A stretch of DNA of 64,000 nt from Geobacillus icigianus (GCF_000750005.1 NZ_JPYA01000123.1:15295-79294); one strand, 5' to 3'; numbered from the stretch's first letter, positions 45,551-54,606 are shown. Notes: generated from the sequence alone by a model not told the origin. Made by a program: numbers and translations.

Positions 45551-46345
45551 TTGCGGCAATACTTGCAGCTGTTGGAAGATATTTTGGAAAACGGCGTCGA
45601 AAAAGAGGACCGGACCGGCGTCGGCACGCTGTCGGTGTTCGGCCGCCAGCTGCGCTTTAACTTGCAGGACGGATTCCCGCTCGTGACGACGAAAAAGTTG
45701 CATATCCGCTCGATCATTTATGAACTGCTCTGGTTTTTAAAAGGCGACACGAATGTCCGCTATTTGCAGGAAAACGGCGTGACGATTTGGGACGAGTGGG
45801 CGGATGAAAACGGCGACCTCGGTCCCATTTACGGCGCGCAATGGCGGTCGTGGAAAGGAGCGGACGGGAAAACGATCGACCAGATCGCTTGGGTCGTTGA
45901 GGAGATCAAGCGAAATCCGAACTCGCGCCGGCTGCTCGTGAGCGCTTGGAACGTTGGAGAGCTGGATAACATGAAGTTGCCGCCGTGCCATTATGCGTTT
46001 CAGTTTTATGTGGCGGGCGGCCGGCTGTCGTGCATGTGGCAGCAACGTTCCGTCGATACGTTTTTAGGCTTGCCGTTTAACATCGCCAGCTACGCGCTGT
46101 TGACGCACATGATCGCCGAGCAGTGCGGACTTGATGTCGGTGAACTCATTTTCACCGGCGGCGACGTCCATTTGTATAAAAATCATCTTGAGCAAGCGAA
46201 ATTGCAGCTGACGCGCGAGCCGCGCCCGCTCCCGAAACTCGTCATTAAACGGAAGCCGCCGTCCATTTTCGATTACGAATACGACGATTTCGAAATTGTC
46301 GGCTATGACCCGCATCCGGCGATACCGGCGCCGGTGGCGGTGTAA
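45551..46345 (+). CDS. thyA: Thymidylate synthase
   Basis: Converts dUMP to dTMP with methylene-tetrahydrofolate. The 264 residues from TTG 45551 match the family length exactly. [39 protein letters not shown], the nucleophile in [10 protein letters not shown] and [19 protein letters not shown] are visible. The open frame upstream lacks homology. dfrA follows 13 bp later, coupling dTMP synthesis with folate recycling. Confidence 0.96.
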   Translation: MRQYLQLLEDILENGVEKEDRTGVGTLSVFGRQLRFNLQDGFPLVTTKKLHIRSIIYELLWFLKGDTNVRYLQENGVTIWDEWADENGDLGPIYGAQWRSWKGADGKTIDQIAWVVEEIKRNPNSRRLLVSAWNVGELDNMKLPPCHYAFQFYVAGGRLSCMWQQRSVDTFLGLPFNIASYALLTHMIAEQCGLDVGELIFTGGDVHLYKNHLEQAKLQLTREPRPLPKLVIKRKPPSIFDYEYDDFEIVGYDPHPAIPAPVAV

Positions 46346-46358
46346 AGGAGCGGAAGCG

Positions 46359-46853
46359 ATGATCTCGCACATTGTCGCGATGGCCGAAAACCGGGTGATC
46401 GGCCAAGACAACCGGCTGCCGTGGCATTTGCCGGGCGATTTAGCGTATTTCAAACGGGTAACGATGGGGCATGCCATCGTGATGGGGCGCAAAACGTTTG
46501 AAGCGATCGGCCGCCCGCTTCCCGGCCGGGAAAACGTCGTCGTCACGCGCAACCCGCAGTTTCGCCCGGACGGTTGCGTTGTGCTTCATTCGCTCGAAGA
46601 GGTCAAGCAATGGATCGCGGTGCGCCGCGATGAAGTGTTTGTGATCGGTGGGGCCGAATTGTTTCGGGCGACGATGCCGATGGCCGACCGGCTGTATGTC
46701 ACGAACATTTTCGCTTCGTTCCCCGGCGATGCGTTTTACCCGCCCATTTCCGAAAAAGAGTGGAAAATCGTCTCCTGTACGCCGGGAATCAAAGACGAAA
46801 AAAATCCATATGAGCACGCCTTTCTCATTTATGAGCGGAAAAAAGCGGAGTGA
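46359..46853 (+). CDS. dfrA: Dihydrofolate reductase
   Basis: Reduces dihydrofolate with NADPH. 164 residues. AMAENRVIGQDNRLPWHLPGD contains the substrate loop and the Asp27-equivalent; IVMGRKTFEAIGRPLPGREN and VIGGAELFRATMPMADRLYVT are the NADPH site. TAAAGGAGCGG precedes the ATG. In one operon with thyA. Confidence 0.96.
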   Translation: MISHIVAMAENRVIGQDNRLPWHLPGDLAYFKRVTMGHAIVMGRKTFEAIGRPLPGRENVVVTRNPQFRPDGCVVLHSLEEVKQWIAVRRDEVFVIGGAELFRATMPMADRLYVTNIFASFPGDAFYPPISEKEWKIVSCTPGIKDEKNPYEHAFLIYERKKAE

Positions 46854-46860
46854 GCGGAAA

Positions 46861-46900
46861 AACAGGGCGCTTGTTGCCAAACGGCAAGGCGCCCTGTTTG
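46861..46900 (+). terminator. Terminator of thyA-dfrA
   Basis: AACAGGGCGC...TTGCC pairs with GGCAAGGCGCCCTGTT, followed by a short T run. Confidence 0.75.
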
Positions 46901-46966
46901 CATAGAAGCGGGGCAAAAAAGACACGATAACGGTATACGAACGATGCTTGGAAATGGAGGAAGACG

Positions 46967-47416
46967 ATGAAGCATATCGTTCCGTTTGTCGTCAAGTTGG
47001 CCGCTTGGAGCGTCGTCTTGTTTTCGATATTTACGATTTTTAATGCTCCGCTCTCGTTGATTTCAGTCATGACGATCATCACGGCGCTCGTTTCCTACGT
47101 CATCGGCGATTTGTTCGTGTTGCCGCGCTTCGGCCATTTTGTCGCCGCCGCTGTTGACGTGCCGCTTTCCTTTTTGCTTATTTGGCCGGCCAGTGTGGCC
47201 CTCATTGCCCCGTCCGTCAACATGGCGTACGGCGCGTTTTTCAGCGCCTTGGCCATCGGGGCGGTCGAAGCGTTTTTCCATCTGTATATGGAAAACCACG
47301 TGCTTGAAGAAGCGGGACGGGAGGAGGCGCACCGGTGGTATGATGAAGGAAGATGGGCGATGGAGTTGGCTGAAGAGGAAGAATTTGATCAAGATCGAGA
47401 TCAAGATCGGCGGTAG
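46967..47416 (+). CDS. DUF2512 (YndM-like) membrane protein
   Basis: 149 residues with four predicted membrane helices (about 5-27, 30-50, 58-78, 85-105) and a charged C-terminal tail EEFDQDRDQDRR. The family is confined to Bacilli and its function is unknown. The tail is encoded by a perfect tandem 12-bp near-repeat (47387-47410), and the stop codon lies inside the terminator stem. GGAGGAAG precedes the ATG. Confidence 0.85.
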   Translation: MKHIVPFVVKLAAWSVVLFSIFTIFNAPLSLISVMTIITALVSYVIGDLFVLPRFGHFVAAAVDVPLSFLLIWPASVALIAPSVNMAYGAFFSALAIGAVEAFFHLYMENHVLEEAGREEAHRWYDEGRWAMELAEEEEFDQDRDQDRR

Positions 47417-47431
47417 CGCCGGTCTTTTTTT
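47404..47431 (+). terminator. Terminator of the DUF2512 gene, overlapping its stop
   Basis: GATCGGCG (47404-47411) pairs with CGCCGGTC (47416-47423), followed by TTTTTTT. Confidence 0.8.
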
Positions 47432-47580
47432 GTTTGGCGGCCGGCGAACAACTGTTTTCTTTGGAAGACGTGCCGTTGTTTCGCGCCAACCACCTACCGA
47501 GGCGGGACCGCACGGATGAGGCATTCGCTCGCCCCGGCACAAAAACTTTTCGAAAATTCCCTTTTCTTTTTGCGAATTTG

Positions 47581-47589
47581 TGATATAAT
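47581..47589 (+). promoter_or_regulatory. Extended -10 of ilvA
   Basis: TGATATAAT, 43 bp before the ilvA start. No T-box leader is visible. Confidence 0.5.
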
Positions 47590-47631
47590 CTACAAATCAA
47601 AGACAACTTAGAAAAGAAAGGGAACGAGAGC

Positions 47632-48903
47632 ATGGAACAGCAACTGAAACGAAAGCAAGGAGCGGTATACGTCGAGGACATTTTGATCGCGTACCACACG
47701 CTCAAAGATGTCGTTTTCCATACGCCGCTGCAAAAAAACCCACTCTTGTCCGAACGTTACGGGTGCAACGTTTATTTGAAGCGTGAAGATTTGCAAGTCG
47801 TCCGCTCGTTTAAGCTGCGGGGCGCGTACAACCGGATGAAGCATTTAACCGATGAGGAGCGGCGCAACGGAATTGTATGCGCCAGCGCCGGCAACCATGC
47901 CCAAGGCGTGGCTTACTCGTGCCGGGCGCTCGGCGTGCACGGGAAAATTTATATGCCGGCGACGACGCCGCGGCAAAAGGTGTCACAAGTGCAGCTGTTC
48001 GGCAAAGACATGGTCGAGATCGTCCTTGTCGGCGACACGTTTGACGACTCATACAACGAGGCGGTGAAATGCGCGGAAGCGGAAGGGCGTGCGTTTATCC
48101 ACCCGTTTGATGACGAATACGTTATCGCCGGACAAGGGACGATTGGTGTCGAGGTGCTGAACGATTGCGACGAACCGATCGACTTTTTGTTCGCCAGCAT
48201 CGGCGGCGGGGGGCTGATGGCCGGGCTGGGAACGTACGTGAAAAGCATTTCTCCGTCCACCAAAGTCATCGGCGTCGAACCGGCCGGCGCCCCGTCGATG
48301 AAAGCGGCGCTCGAGCGCGGCCATGTCGTGACGCTTGCGGAAATCGACAAGTTCGTGGACGGAGCCGCGGTCAAAACGGTCGGGGACAAGACGTTTGCGT
48401 TATGCTGTGGGGTGCTGGATGACATCGTCGTCGTTCCGGAAGGGAAAGTGTGCACGACGATTTTGGAGTTGTACAACGAAAACGCCATTGTCGCCGAACC
48501 GGCGGGGGCGTTGCCGATCGCCGCGCTTGATTTTTACAAGGAACAAATCCGCGGCAAAACGGTCGTCTGCGTCGTCAGCGGCGGCAACAACGACATCGAC
48601 CGGATGCAGGAAATTAAAGAGCGCTCGATGATTTACGAAGGGCTGCAGCACTATTTCATCGTCAACTTCCCGCAGCGGGCCGGGGCGCTGCGCGAGTTTT
48701 TGGATGAGGTGCTCGGGCCGACCGATGACATCACCCGGTTTGAATACACGAAGAAAAACAACAAAGAAAGCGGCCCGGCGCTCGTCGGCATCGAGTTGAA
48801 ACGGCGCGAGGACTACGCCCCGCTCATCGAGCGGATGAAGAAAAAAGGCTTCCCGTTCCAAGAAGTCAACAAAGATCCGAACTTGTTCCATCTGTTGATT
48901 TGA
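47632..48903 (+). CDS. ilvA: Threonine dehydratase (biosynthetic)
   Basis: PLP enzyme that deaminates threonine to 2-oxobutanoate for isoleucine synthesis. 423 residues. The Schiff-base Lys lies in QVVRSFKLRGAYN, GSxxN in CASAGNHAQGVAYS, and the phosphate-binding loop in FASIGGGGLMAGLG. The C-terminal ~80 residues form one ACT-like regulatory domain, beginning around YFIVNFPQRAGALREFLDEV, for isoleucine/valine control. AAAGGGAACGAGAGC precedes the ATG. Same neighbour order as in B. subtilis. Confidence 0.95.
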   Translation: MEQQLKRKQGAVYVEDILIAYHTLKDVVFHTPLQKNPLLSERYGCNVYLKREDLQVVRSFKLRGAYNRMKHLTDEERRNGIVCASAGNHAQGVAYSCRALGVHGKIYMPATTPRQKVSQVQLFGKDMVEIVLVGDTFDDSYNEAVKCAEAEGRAFIHPFDDEYVIAGQGTIGVEVLNDCDEPIDFLFASIGGGGLMAGLGTYVKSISPSTKVIGVEPAGAPSMKAALERGHVVTLAEIDKFVDGAAVKTVGDKTFALCCGVLDDIVVVPEGKVCTTILELYNENAIVAEPAGALPIAALDFYKEQIRGKTVVCVVSGGNNDIDRMQEIKERSMIYEGLQHYFIVNFPQRAGALREFLDEVLGPTDDITRFEYTKKNNKESGPALVGIELKRREDYAPLIERMKKKGFPFQEVNKDPNLFHLLI

Positions 48904-48959
48904 CGAAAAAAGTCGAAATCCATTCACTCATTCCGACATACTTTTTCACCAGATTGGTG

Positions 48960-48965
48960 TATAAT
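48960..48965 (+). promoter_or_regulatory. -10 element of ypmP
   Basis: TATAAT 34 bp before the TTG start; no good -35 is visible. Confidence 0.4.
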
Positions 48966-48998
48966 ATAAATAAATCGGTGAAAAAGAGGATTGATATT

Positions 48999-49250
48999 TT
49001 GCTGTTCAAAAGCCTCGAGTTTCAAAACGCGTATGGACAGAAAGTGAAGGTTATCGAAATTCCTGTATTGGAGGAAGAGAACACGTACCGATTTATGATT
49101 CAGCTGCGTTTAGAGGCGTTTATTGCAAACGTGTACCGGTCGAGAACGAACCGTTCCGTTTACTCATTTCGCGAGCATTTGAAAAAAGTGTTGAAATGGC
49201 CTGTGTATGAACAGATCTTTCAAGAAACGGTGCTCAAGCACAATGCGTAG
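48999..49250 (+). CDS. ypmP: YpmP-like conserved small protein
   Basis: 83 residues from TTG 48999 (MLFKSLEFQNAYGQKVKV), eight bases after AAAGAGGA. The frame open from 48900 includes the promoter and is not all coding. Basic, alpha/beta-like, no membrane helix. The name rests on position between ilvA and the SCO1-like gene, as in B. subtilis. Function unknown. A strong terminator starts at the stop codon. Confidence 0.75.
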   Translation: MLFKSLEFQNAYGQKVKVIEIPVLEEENTYRFMIQLRLEAFIANVYRSRTNRSVYSFREHLKKVLKWPVYEQIFQETVLKHNA

Positions 49251-49283
49251 TTGTTTTGCCCCGCGGCAAAACAACTTTTTTTT
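49250..49283 (+). terminator. Terminator after ypmP
   Basis: GTTGTTTTGCC (49250-49260) pairs perfectly with GGCAAAACAAC (49265-49275), then TTTTTTTT. Confidence 0.92.
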
Positions 49284-49388
49284 GGTGGGATTTTAACTCG
49301 TTTCGTTATATAATGAAAAGCGGGACGAAGACCGTGCTTGAAGAGAGCCCGATGAAGTGATTCAACGATGGAAAGGAACGGATCATTG

Positions 49389-49961
49389 ATGTGGAAACGG
49401 ATGATCATGATCGCTGCCGTTTGCTTGCTTGCTTCGTGCGGCAAAACGATTCCCGATGCGAAAAACTGGCCCGTCGCCGACTTTACGTTTGTCGATCAGT
49501 CCGGTCAGCCATTTGGGCTGCGCGATTTGAAGGGAAAAGTATGGGTGGCCGATTTTATTTTTACGAACTGCGAAACAGTTTGTCCGCCGATGACGGCTCA
49601 TATGGCGAAATTAAAGAAAATGGCAAAAGAGAAGGGGCTGGATGTGGAGTTTGTCTCGTTCAGCGTCGACCCGGAAGTGGATACGCCGGAAAAACTGGCC
49701 GCTTATGCGAAACAGTTTACCGATGATCTATCAAACTGGCATTTGCTGACTGGATACAGCCCGGCTGAAATTAGCGAGCTGGCGCAAAAAAGCTTTAAAA
49801 CGATCGTGCAAAAGCCAGCCAATGACGATCAAGTCGTCCATGGCACGAGCTTTTATCTAGTCGGTCCGGACGGCAAGGTGGTCCAAACGTACAACGGGGT
49901 GCAGGATGTGCCGTACGACACCATTTTAGAGCATATTGAGATCGTGCAATCGTCGCGATAA
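49389..49961 (+). CDS. ypmQ: SCO1/SenC-family lipoprotein (YpmQ-like)
   Basis: Membrane-anchored thioredoxin-fold protein. 190 residues with a lipobox LLASC (Cys17). The copper-binding Cys-x3-Cys lies in TNCETVCPPMTAHM and the third ligand His in QVVHGTSFYLVGPDGK. SCO proteins help build the CuA centre of cytochrome oxidase or act in thiol redox control. The start ATG 49389 follows AAAGGAACGG. Confidence 0.9.
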   Translation: MWKRMIMIAAVCLLASCGKTIPDAKNWPVADFTFVDQSGQPFGLRDLKGKVWVADFIFTNCETVCPPMTAHMAKLKKMAKEKGLDVEFVSFSVDPEVDTPEKLAAYAKQFTDDLSNWHLLTGYSPAEISELAQKSFKTIVQKPANDDQVVHGTSFYLVGPDGKVVQTYNGVQDVPYDTILEHIEIVQSSR

Positions 49962-49993
49962 CGCCAAAACGGCGCGGCCGTTTGGCGTTCTTG
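49960..49993 (+). terminator. Terminator-like hairpin at ypmQ stop
   Basis: AACGCCAAA (49960-49968) pairs with TTTGGCGTT (49981-49989). T run is short; read-through into ypmR is possible. Confidence 0.5.
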
Positions 49994-50033
49994 GCGCCGA
50001 TCCCCTGTTTGCGGCAAAAGGCAGGTGTCAAAC

Positions 50034-50834
50034 ATGAAACGATGGGGATGGCTGATGGCGCTGATGGTGCTGCTCGCTGGCTGCGTCGCTTTTCCGGCCA
50101 ACGGGAGCTTGAAGCGTCCAGAAGAGGCGGCCGCCAAGCAGCAGCGGGAGTCCAAGCCGCCGCCAAAGGATCTTTACGTTGTCGCTTTCGGCGATTCACT
50201 GACCGAAGGGGTCGGGGATCAAGAGCGAAAAGGTGGATATGTCGGCCGTCTCGTGCCGCTGCTTTCCGCGGAGGATGGCGTGCGGACAGTGACGGTGGCG
50301 AATTTCGGCAAACGCGGCCGGCGTGTCAGCGAATTGGCGCCGGTCATTGACGCCCATCATAAAGAATTGGAACGGGCGAATTTGATTTGGTTGACGATTG
50401 GCGGCAACGATGTCATGAACGTTGTCCGCTCGCACTTTTTTGATCTGTCGCGCGAGCGGTTTGCCCAAGCAAGCGAAACGTTTGCCGCGCGGCTCGACCG
50501 TCTGATCCGTTCGCTGCGCACGCTCAATCCGGACGCGGTCATTGTGCTTGTCGGCCTATACAATCCGTTTTCAAGCACGCTGCCGAACGTTCCGGAAATC
50601 AATGATGTCATCGCGGAGTGGAATCGCACCAGCCAGGCGGTGCTGTCGGGCTATCCGCGAACGGTCTTTGTGGAGATTCAGGACATTTTTGCCGGCCGCG
50701 ACGATTTGCTTTACCGCGATGAATTTCATCCGAACGCAGCCGGATACGAGCAAATCGCCCGCAGGGTGCATCAAGCCTTGCGTGAACGAAAAGATTGGTG
50801 GTTGGACAGGAACAACCGTCTAGAGGGGCGGTGA
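50034..50834 (+). CDS. ypmR: SGNH/GDSL lipase-like lipoprotein (YpmR-like)
   Basis: 266 residues. Lipoprotein signal with LLAGC (Cys17). Block I FGDSLTEGVGDQ holds the nucleophile Ser, block III IGGNDV and block V DEFHPN hold the Asn and the Asp-x2-His. It probably hydrolyses ester bonds at the outer membrane face; substrate unknown. The last codons and the stop lie in repeat element B, so the C-terminus (NNRLEGR) is supplied by that insertion. Follows ypmQ, as in B. subtilis. Confidence 0.9.
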   Translation: MKRWGWLMALMVLLAGCVAFPANGSLKRPEEAAAKQQRESKPPPKDLYVVAFGDSLTEGVGDQERKGGYVGRLVPLLSAEDGVRTVTVANFGKRGRRVSELAPVIDAHHKELERANLIWLTIGGNDVMNVVRSHFFDLSRERFAQASETFAARLDRLIRSLRTLNPDAVIVLVGLYNPFSSTLPNVPEINDVIAEWNRTSQAVLSGYPRTVFVEIQDIFAGRDDLLYRDEFHPNAAGYEQIARRVHQALRERKDWWLDRNNRLEGR

Positions 50835-50954
50835 TTTCAGGAAGTATGTCGCTTCCCGGCATCATTTCTCAAAAAGCTTTGTCGCCTCGCGACTGCTTTT
50901 CACACGTTCCCTCGTTGATCAAGGGAAACGGCGGTTTTCCACCAGCTTTCTAGA
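50819..50954. repeat. Dispersed inverted-repeat element, copy B
   Basis: Bounded by TCTAGAGGGGCGGTGATTT (50819-50837) and its imperfect inverse CCACCAGCTTTCTAGA (50939-50954). The interior matches copy A, with TTTCTCAAAAAGCTTTGTCG and GATCAAGGGAAACGGCGG. It overlaps the end of ypmR and fills the gap before ypmS. Confidence 0.65.
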
Positions 50955-50967
50955 GTAAGGAGCATCG

Positions 50968-51573
50968 ATGATGAATTGGAAACGAGCGTTTTGGATCTTG
51001 GCTGCCGTGAACGCAGCGGTCATCATGCTGGCCGCTGTTTGGCTGTTTCAGCCATCGCCAGCGGTGAAGCGGCCGGCGCGTCCGAGCGCCGAGGGAGCTA
51101 CGTTTACGGTATACGCCAAAAAAGCGCATTTGAACGCGGTCATTCACGATTATTTGACGAAAAAAACGAAAGATCACCCGCTGTCATATCATGTTTGGCT
51201 AGCCGACCGCGTCTATGTTTCGAGCGACATCCCCATTCTTGGCCGCCGCGTGGAATTGGTCGTCTCGTTTGTGCCGAAAGTGGTGCAAGGGGGGAATGTC
51301 GAGCTGACCGAGCCGGTCATTTTGCTTGGCGACTGGAAGCTGCCGGTGACATACGTGCTTAGCTACTTGCAAAAGCACGCCCCGCTCCCTGACGAAGTCG
51401 CCATTGACCCGGAGAAGGCGCGCGTCTATGTGGCGCTCAATGACATTCGCTTTGGCAACGGCTATCAAGTGGCGGTGAAAAACATCGATTTGGCCGCTGA
51501 CAAAATTGTGTTTACGTTGACGATCCCAACCAAGTCGTCCAAAAACGGAAACGAAGGGTCTCCCGAGCGGTGA
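50968..51573 (+). CDS. ypmS: DUF2140 protein (YpmS-like)
   Basis: 201 residues with one N-terminal membrane anchor (about residues 6-28) and an extracytoplasmic domain of the YpmS/DUF2140 family. Function unknown. The C-terminal half is rich in amphipathic strands (ALNDIRFGNGYQVAVKNIDL). AAGGAGC precedes the ATG. The stop lies within a hairpin (AAGGGTCTC/GAGACCCTT) at 51556-51582. Confidence 0.88.
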   Translation: MMNWKRAFWILAAVNAAVIMLAAVWLFQPSPAVKRPARPSAEGATFTVYAKKAHLNAVIHDYLTKKTKDHPLSYHVWLADRVYVSSDIPILGRRVELVVSFVPKVVQGGNVELTEPVILLGDWKLPVTYVLSYLQKHAPLPDEVAIDPEKARVYVALNDIRFGNGYQVAVKNIDLAADKIVFTLTIPTKSSKNGNEGSPER

Positions 51574-51582
51574 GACCCTTGG
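51556..51582 (+). terminator. Hairpin at ypmS stop
   Basis: AAGGGTCTC pairs with GAGACCCTT; no strong T run follows immediately. Also near here, 51630-51665 has AAATCACCAGCCTCCAAGGA, like one end of the dispersed repeat. Confidence 0.5.
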
Positions 51583-51695
51583 TTCGCTGCCGTGTTTTTG
51601 CCTATATAACAGAACCGATGCAACATCAAACGATGAAATCACCAGCCTCCAAGGAGAGCGGCGGCTTTTCAAACGCGTTCTTCATTTTTGGGCGC

Positions 51696-53063
51696 CTACC
51701 CCAAGCGCAGGCCTTTCGGATAAAAGTTTTTCACCGTTCCTTTCACTTCTTTCCCCCAGGCGAATGGAAATCCATCCACGGTCACGAGCAGCCAACCGCG
51801 GTCGCCGCCGGTGGACAGCGTCTCCCCGCGCCAATAGCGGACGATTTCCTCGCTTGTGCTTGCCAGATCCAGCACATGTCGTGCTTCTTCCGCCCGAAGC
51901 GCCAAGGCGAGGGCATGGTTCGGCTCAAACCGTTCCTTTTTCGCCTCGCCAAGATGGAGGCCGACGCGAACGACTTTTAAGCCGGATAAATCAGGGCAAG
52001 GATCGGGCAAAACGGACACATGGGTTCCAAAGGATACGAACACGCCGCTTCGTTCTGTTCGCAACGCTTCTTGTTCAAACTGGCGATACAGGCGAAGAAC
52101 CGTTTTTGGCGCGTTCGATTTCGCCCACCGCCCCCGCCACGATGGGGTGGGCCGCTGCTTTTGCAGCTTGGCGATAAAGTGCCCTTCCCCTTTGACGCGG
52201 TGCGGCCAAAGGCGGGCGGTGTGCGCGAGATCGGATCGCTTCGTTTTCGTCCACTCCGGCCGCCCCGGCTCGATGCCGCCGATTTTCGCAATCGGCAACA
52301 ACCGCAAATCTTCGTACGTCTCAAGCAGCCATTCAATCGTTTGTTCGTTTTCTTCGGGGGAGAACGTGCACGTCGAGTAAACGAGAATGCCGCCCTCTTT
52401 CAGCATCGCATAAGCGCTTTGCAAAATGCGGCGCTGCCGGGCCGCGCATTCTTCTACGTGCGCTTGGCTCCAAAACGAAGCCGCCTCTTCCTCTTTGCGA
52501 AACATTCCTTCACCCGAGCACGGGGCATCGACTAAAATTTTGTCAAAAAAGCCAGGGAACCGCTCGGCGAGCGTTTCCGGCGCTTCATTGACGACCACGG
52601 TATTGGTCAAGCCAAGCCGTTCGATGTTTTCGGCCAGCGCTTTGACCCGCTTCGAATGAATGTCATTGGCGACAAGCAGTCCCTTGTTTTCCATCATGGC
52701 GCCAAGCTGGGTCGTTTTCCCACCGGGGGCGGCGCACAAGTCGAGCACCCTCTCCCCCGGGGCAGGGCGGAGCGTTTCGGCGACCGCCATGGCGCTCGGC
52801 TCTTGGATGTAGTACAGGCCGGCCGCGTGGTATGGATGTTTTCCCGGTTGTTCATTCGGGTCATAATAAAACCCGGTCGGGCAAAACGGCACCGGGGAAA
52901 GGGAAAAGGGCACCGCTTTTGCCCGGGCGTCCGGGTCGATTTTCAACGGGTTGACGCGCAAGCCGTTCGTTTTCTCCTCGCGTTCATAGATAGCCAAGAA
53001 CGCGTCGGCTTCTTGTTGAAGCAGCGTTCTCATTTTTGCGGCAAACGCTTCCGGCAACTTCAA
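51696..53063 (-). CDS. rRNA (cytosine-C5) methyltransferase, NOL1/NOP2/Sun family (RsmF-like)
   Basis: SAM-dependent m5C methylation of rRNA. 455 residues from TTG 53063 (ten bases after AAAGGAG); TTG 53072 is in frame but nearly touches the site. Motif I is VLDLCAAPGGKTTQ, the general Cys lies in VDAPCSGEGMFRKE and the catalytic Cys in YSTCTFSPEENEQ. The C-terminal part (about 300-455) has a PUA-like RNA-binding domain, as in YebU/RsmF. The precise target position is inferred. Confidence 0.9.
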   Translation of the reverse strand: MKLPEAFAAKMRTLLQQEADAFLAIYEREEKTNGLRVNPLKIDPDARAKAVPFSLSPVPFCPTGFYYDPNEQPGKHPYHAAGLYYIQEPSAMAVAETLRPAPGERVLDLCAAPGGKTTQLGAMMENKGLLVANDIHSKRVKALAENIERLGLTNTVVVNEAPETLAERFPGFFDKILVDAPCSGEGMFRKEEEAASFWSQAHVEECAARQRRILQSAYAMLKEGGILVYSTCTFSPEENEQTIEWLLETYEDLRLLPIAKIGGIEPGRPEWTKTKRSDLAHTARLWPHRVKGEGHFIAKLQKQRPTPSWRGRWAKSNAPKTVLRLYRQFEQEALRTERSGVFVSFGTHVSVLPDPCPDLSGLKVVRVGLHLGEAKKERFEPNHALALALRAEEARHVLDLASTSEEIVRYWRGETLSTGGDRGWLLVTVDGFPFAWGKEVKGTVKNFYPKGLRLG

Positions 53064-53091
53064 TGCAGCCAAACTCCTTTCTTGATTTCCG

Positions 53092-53685
53092 TCATGCGCC
53101 TTTTTTTGGCCATTTGATCTTCGGCTCGGTGTTGTTCAAAATGCGTTGAATGTTGGCGCGATGGCGATAGAAGATAAACGAGGCGAGCAACAACACCGCC
53201 ACCGTCAACGGAATATCGTCTGTGAAAAAGACCGTATACACGACCGCATACAGCGCAGCGGCCATCGATGACAGCGAGACGTAGCGCGAAATCGCCAAGA
53301 CAACAAGAAACACGGCGATGAGCGACAAAAAGAACAACGGGGAATAAAACAGCATCACCCCGCCCGAGGTCGCCACCGCCTTGCCGCCGCGGAACTTGGC
53401 GAACACCGGATACATATGGCCGACGACAGCGACCGCCCCGGCTAACAGCGGATGAACAGGGACGGAAAAAAACATCGGCAAGCTCGCCGCCAACGTTCCT
53501 TTTAGCATGTCACCGACAATGACGATCGTTCCCGCTTTCGCCCCAAGCACGCGGAACGTGTTCGTCCCCCCTAGATTGCCGCTTCCATGTTCGCGGATGT
53601 CGATTCCGTAGCCAATTTTCCCGACAAGAAGGCCAAACGGGATCGAGCCAAGAAGATAAGCGAGAAGCAAAATCAGTGCAGTCAT
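53092..53685 (-). CDS. plsY: Acyl-phosphate glycerol-3-phosphate acyltransferase
   Basis: Membrane enzyme using acyl-phosphate (from PlsX) to make lysophosphatidate. 197 residues from ATG 53685; upstream GTG 53697 and TTG 53694 are too close to the ribosome site. The three signature loops are [27 protein letters not shown] (motif 1) and [14 protein letters not shown] (motif 3). About five membrane helices. Follows no operon partner closely; the methyltransferase gene begins 28 bp downstream. Confidence 0.95.
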   Translation of the reverse strand: MTALILLLAYLLGSIPFGLLVGKIGYGIDIREHGSGNLGGTNTFRVLGAKAGTIVIVGDMLKGTLAASLPMFFSVPVHPLLAGAVAVVGHMYPVFAKFRGGKAVATSGGVMLFYSPLFFLSLIAVFLVVLAISRYVSLSSMAAALYAVVYTVFFTDDIPLTVAVLLLASFIFYRHRANIQRILNNTEPKIKWPKKGA

Positions 53686-53860
53686 GAAGCCCAACACCCT
53701 TTACTCAACAAGTTTGTGCATGTTTCTATTTTATCATGTGCGGCCAAAAACGGTAGACAGGAATTTTGCATTTCAAGGACATAGCCGCTAAACTGAAAAG
53801 AAGAAACGGGCTGTCGGCAAGTTCGTCCGACTCCGGGCAGATGAGAAAGGAGCGACCTTG

Positions 53861-54286
53861 ATGAAAACGACGGTTGTATGGAACGGAAACATGTCATTCA
53901 GCGGCCAAAGCGCCTCCGGGGTGACGATCCCGATGGATGCCGCGAAGGATGTCGGCGGCAACGATTCGGGCGCGCGGCCGATGGAGCTGTTGCTTCACGC
54001 CTTGGCCGGCTGCACCGGCATTGATATCATCCTGATCTTGCGCAAAATGCGCCTAGAGGTCCGGGCGTTTTCGATGGAAGTGGAAGGAACGCGGGCTGAA
54101 GACCACCCGAAGCGGTTTACAGAGATTCATATCCATTACGCCCTTGAAGGCGATTTGCCGGAAGAAAAAGTCGTCCGCGCCATCCGGCTGTCGAAAGAAA
54201 AATATTGTTCCGTCTCCCATTCGTTACACGCCGCCATTACGGCGAGCTATTCGATCAACGGCGTGCGCGGGAAGGAGACGATCTAA
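53861..54286 (+). CDS. OsmC-family protein
   Basis: 141 residues. OsmC/Ohr fold, with Cys in LLHALAGCTGIDIILIL and a second Cys in KYCSVSHSL, the pair used for peroxide reduction in the family. MEVEGTRAEDHPKRF is a typical linker. AGAAAGGAGCG precedes the ATG. Likely organic hydroperoxide defence; the exact subfamily is not fixed. Confidence 0.88.
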   Translation: MKTTVVWNGNMSFSGQSASGVTIPMDAAKDVGGNDSGARPMELLLHALAGCTGIDIILILRKMRLEVRAFSMEVEGTRAEDHPKRFTEIHIHYALEGDLPEEKVVRAIRLSKEKYCSVSHSLHAAITASYSINGVRGKETI

Positions 54287-54353
54287 CAAGGAAAAGGGTT
54301 TGGCGTTCATGGCCGTTTCGTGTGGCATAGCGCCGGATAACCATATGATGAAC

Positions 54354-54388
54354 AAGGTGTTCCGATCGTTTGCGGGACACCTTTTTTG
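54354..54388 (+). terminator. Terminator of the OsmC gene
   Basis: AAGGTGTTCCG (54354-54364) pairs with CGGGACACCTT, followed by TTTTT. Confidence 0.85.
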
Positions 54389-54482
54389 TTAGAACAGATA
54401 ATGGTGATCAGTCGTTTGGAAGGAGACGACCGGCATTCGCGTTGCTCCGTTAAACAATCAAAACGCCGTCGGATAAGATTAC

Positions 54483-54536
54483 AGAGGTTGTTCGAAAAGG
54501 CCTGTCTGACGGCCTTTGGTGGACAGCCTCTTTTTC
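54483..54536 (+). terminator. Long hairpin before the nucleotidase gene
   Basis: AGAGGTTGTTC then AAAGGCC (54483-54502) faces GGCCTTTGGTGGACAGCCTCT, then TTTTT. Similar hairpins are frequent in Bacillaceae. The 362-bp gap 54286-54648 holds two terminators and the nucleotidase promoter, no gene. Confidence 0.7.
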
Positions 54537-54539
54537 TAA

Positions 54540-54606
54540 TTTACAAAAAATTTACAAAAAAGAATCCTTTTGTCCCTATTATTCTACTTATTCATAAAGA
54601 TATAAT
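54540..54606 (+). promoter_or_regulatory. Promoter with PhoP-box-like repeats
   Basis: Two TTTACA repeats (54540-54545 and 54551-54556) are spaced by exactly 11 bp, as in PhoP boxes. A -10 TATAAT lies at 54601-54606. Only two of the usual four repeats are clear, and they lie about 60-70 bp upstream of the expected start. Confidence 0.4.

Noticed and set aside
47387..47410. Tandem GATCAAGATCGA repeat
   Set aside because: In frame, encodes the DUF2512 tail DQDRDQDR, merges into the terminator; trivial slippage expansion.
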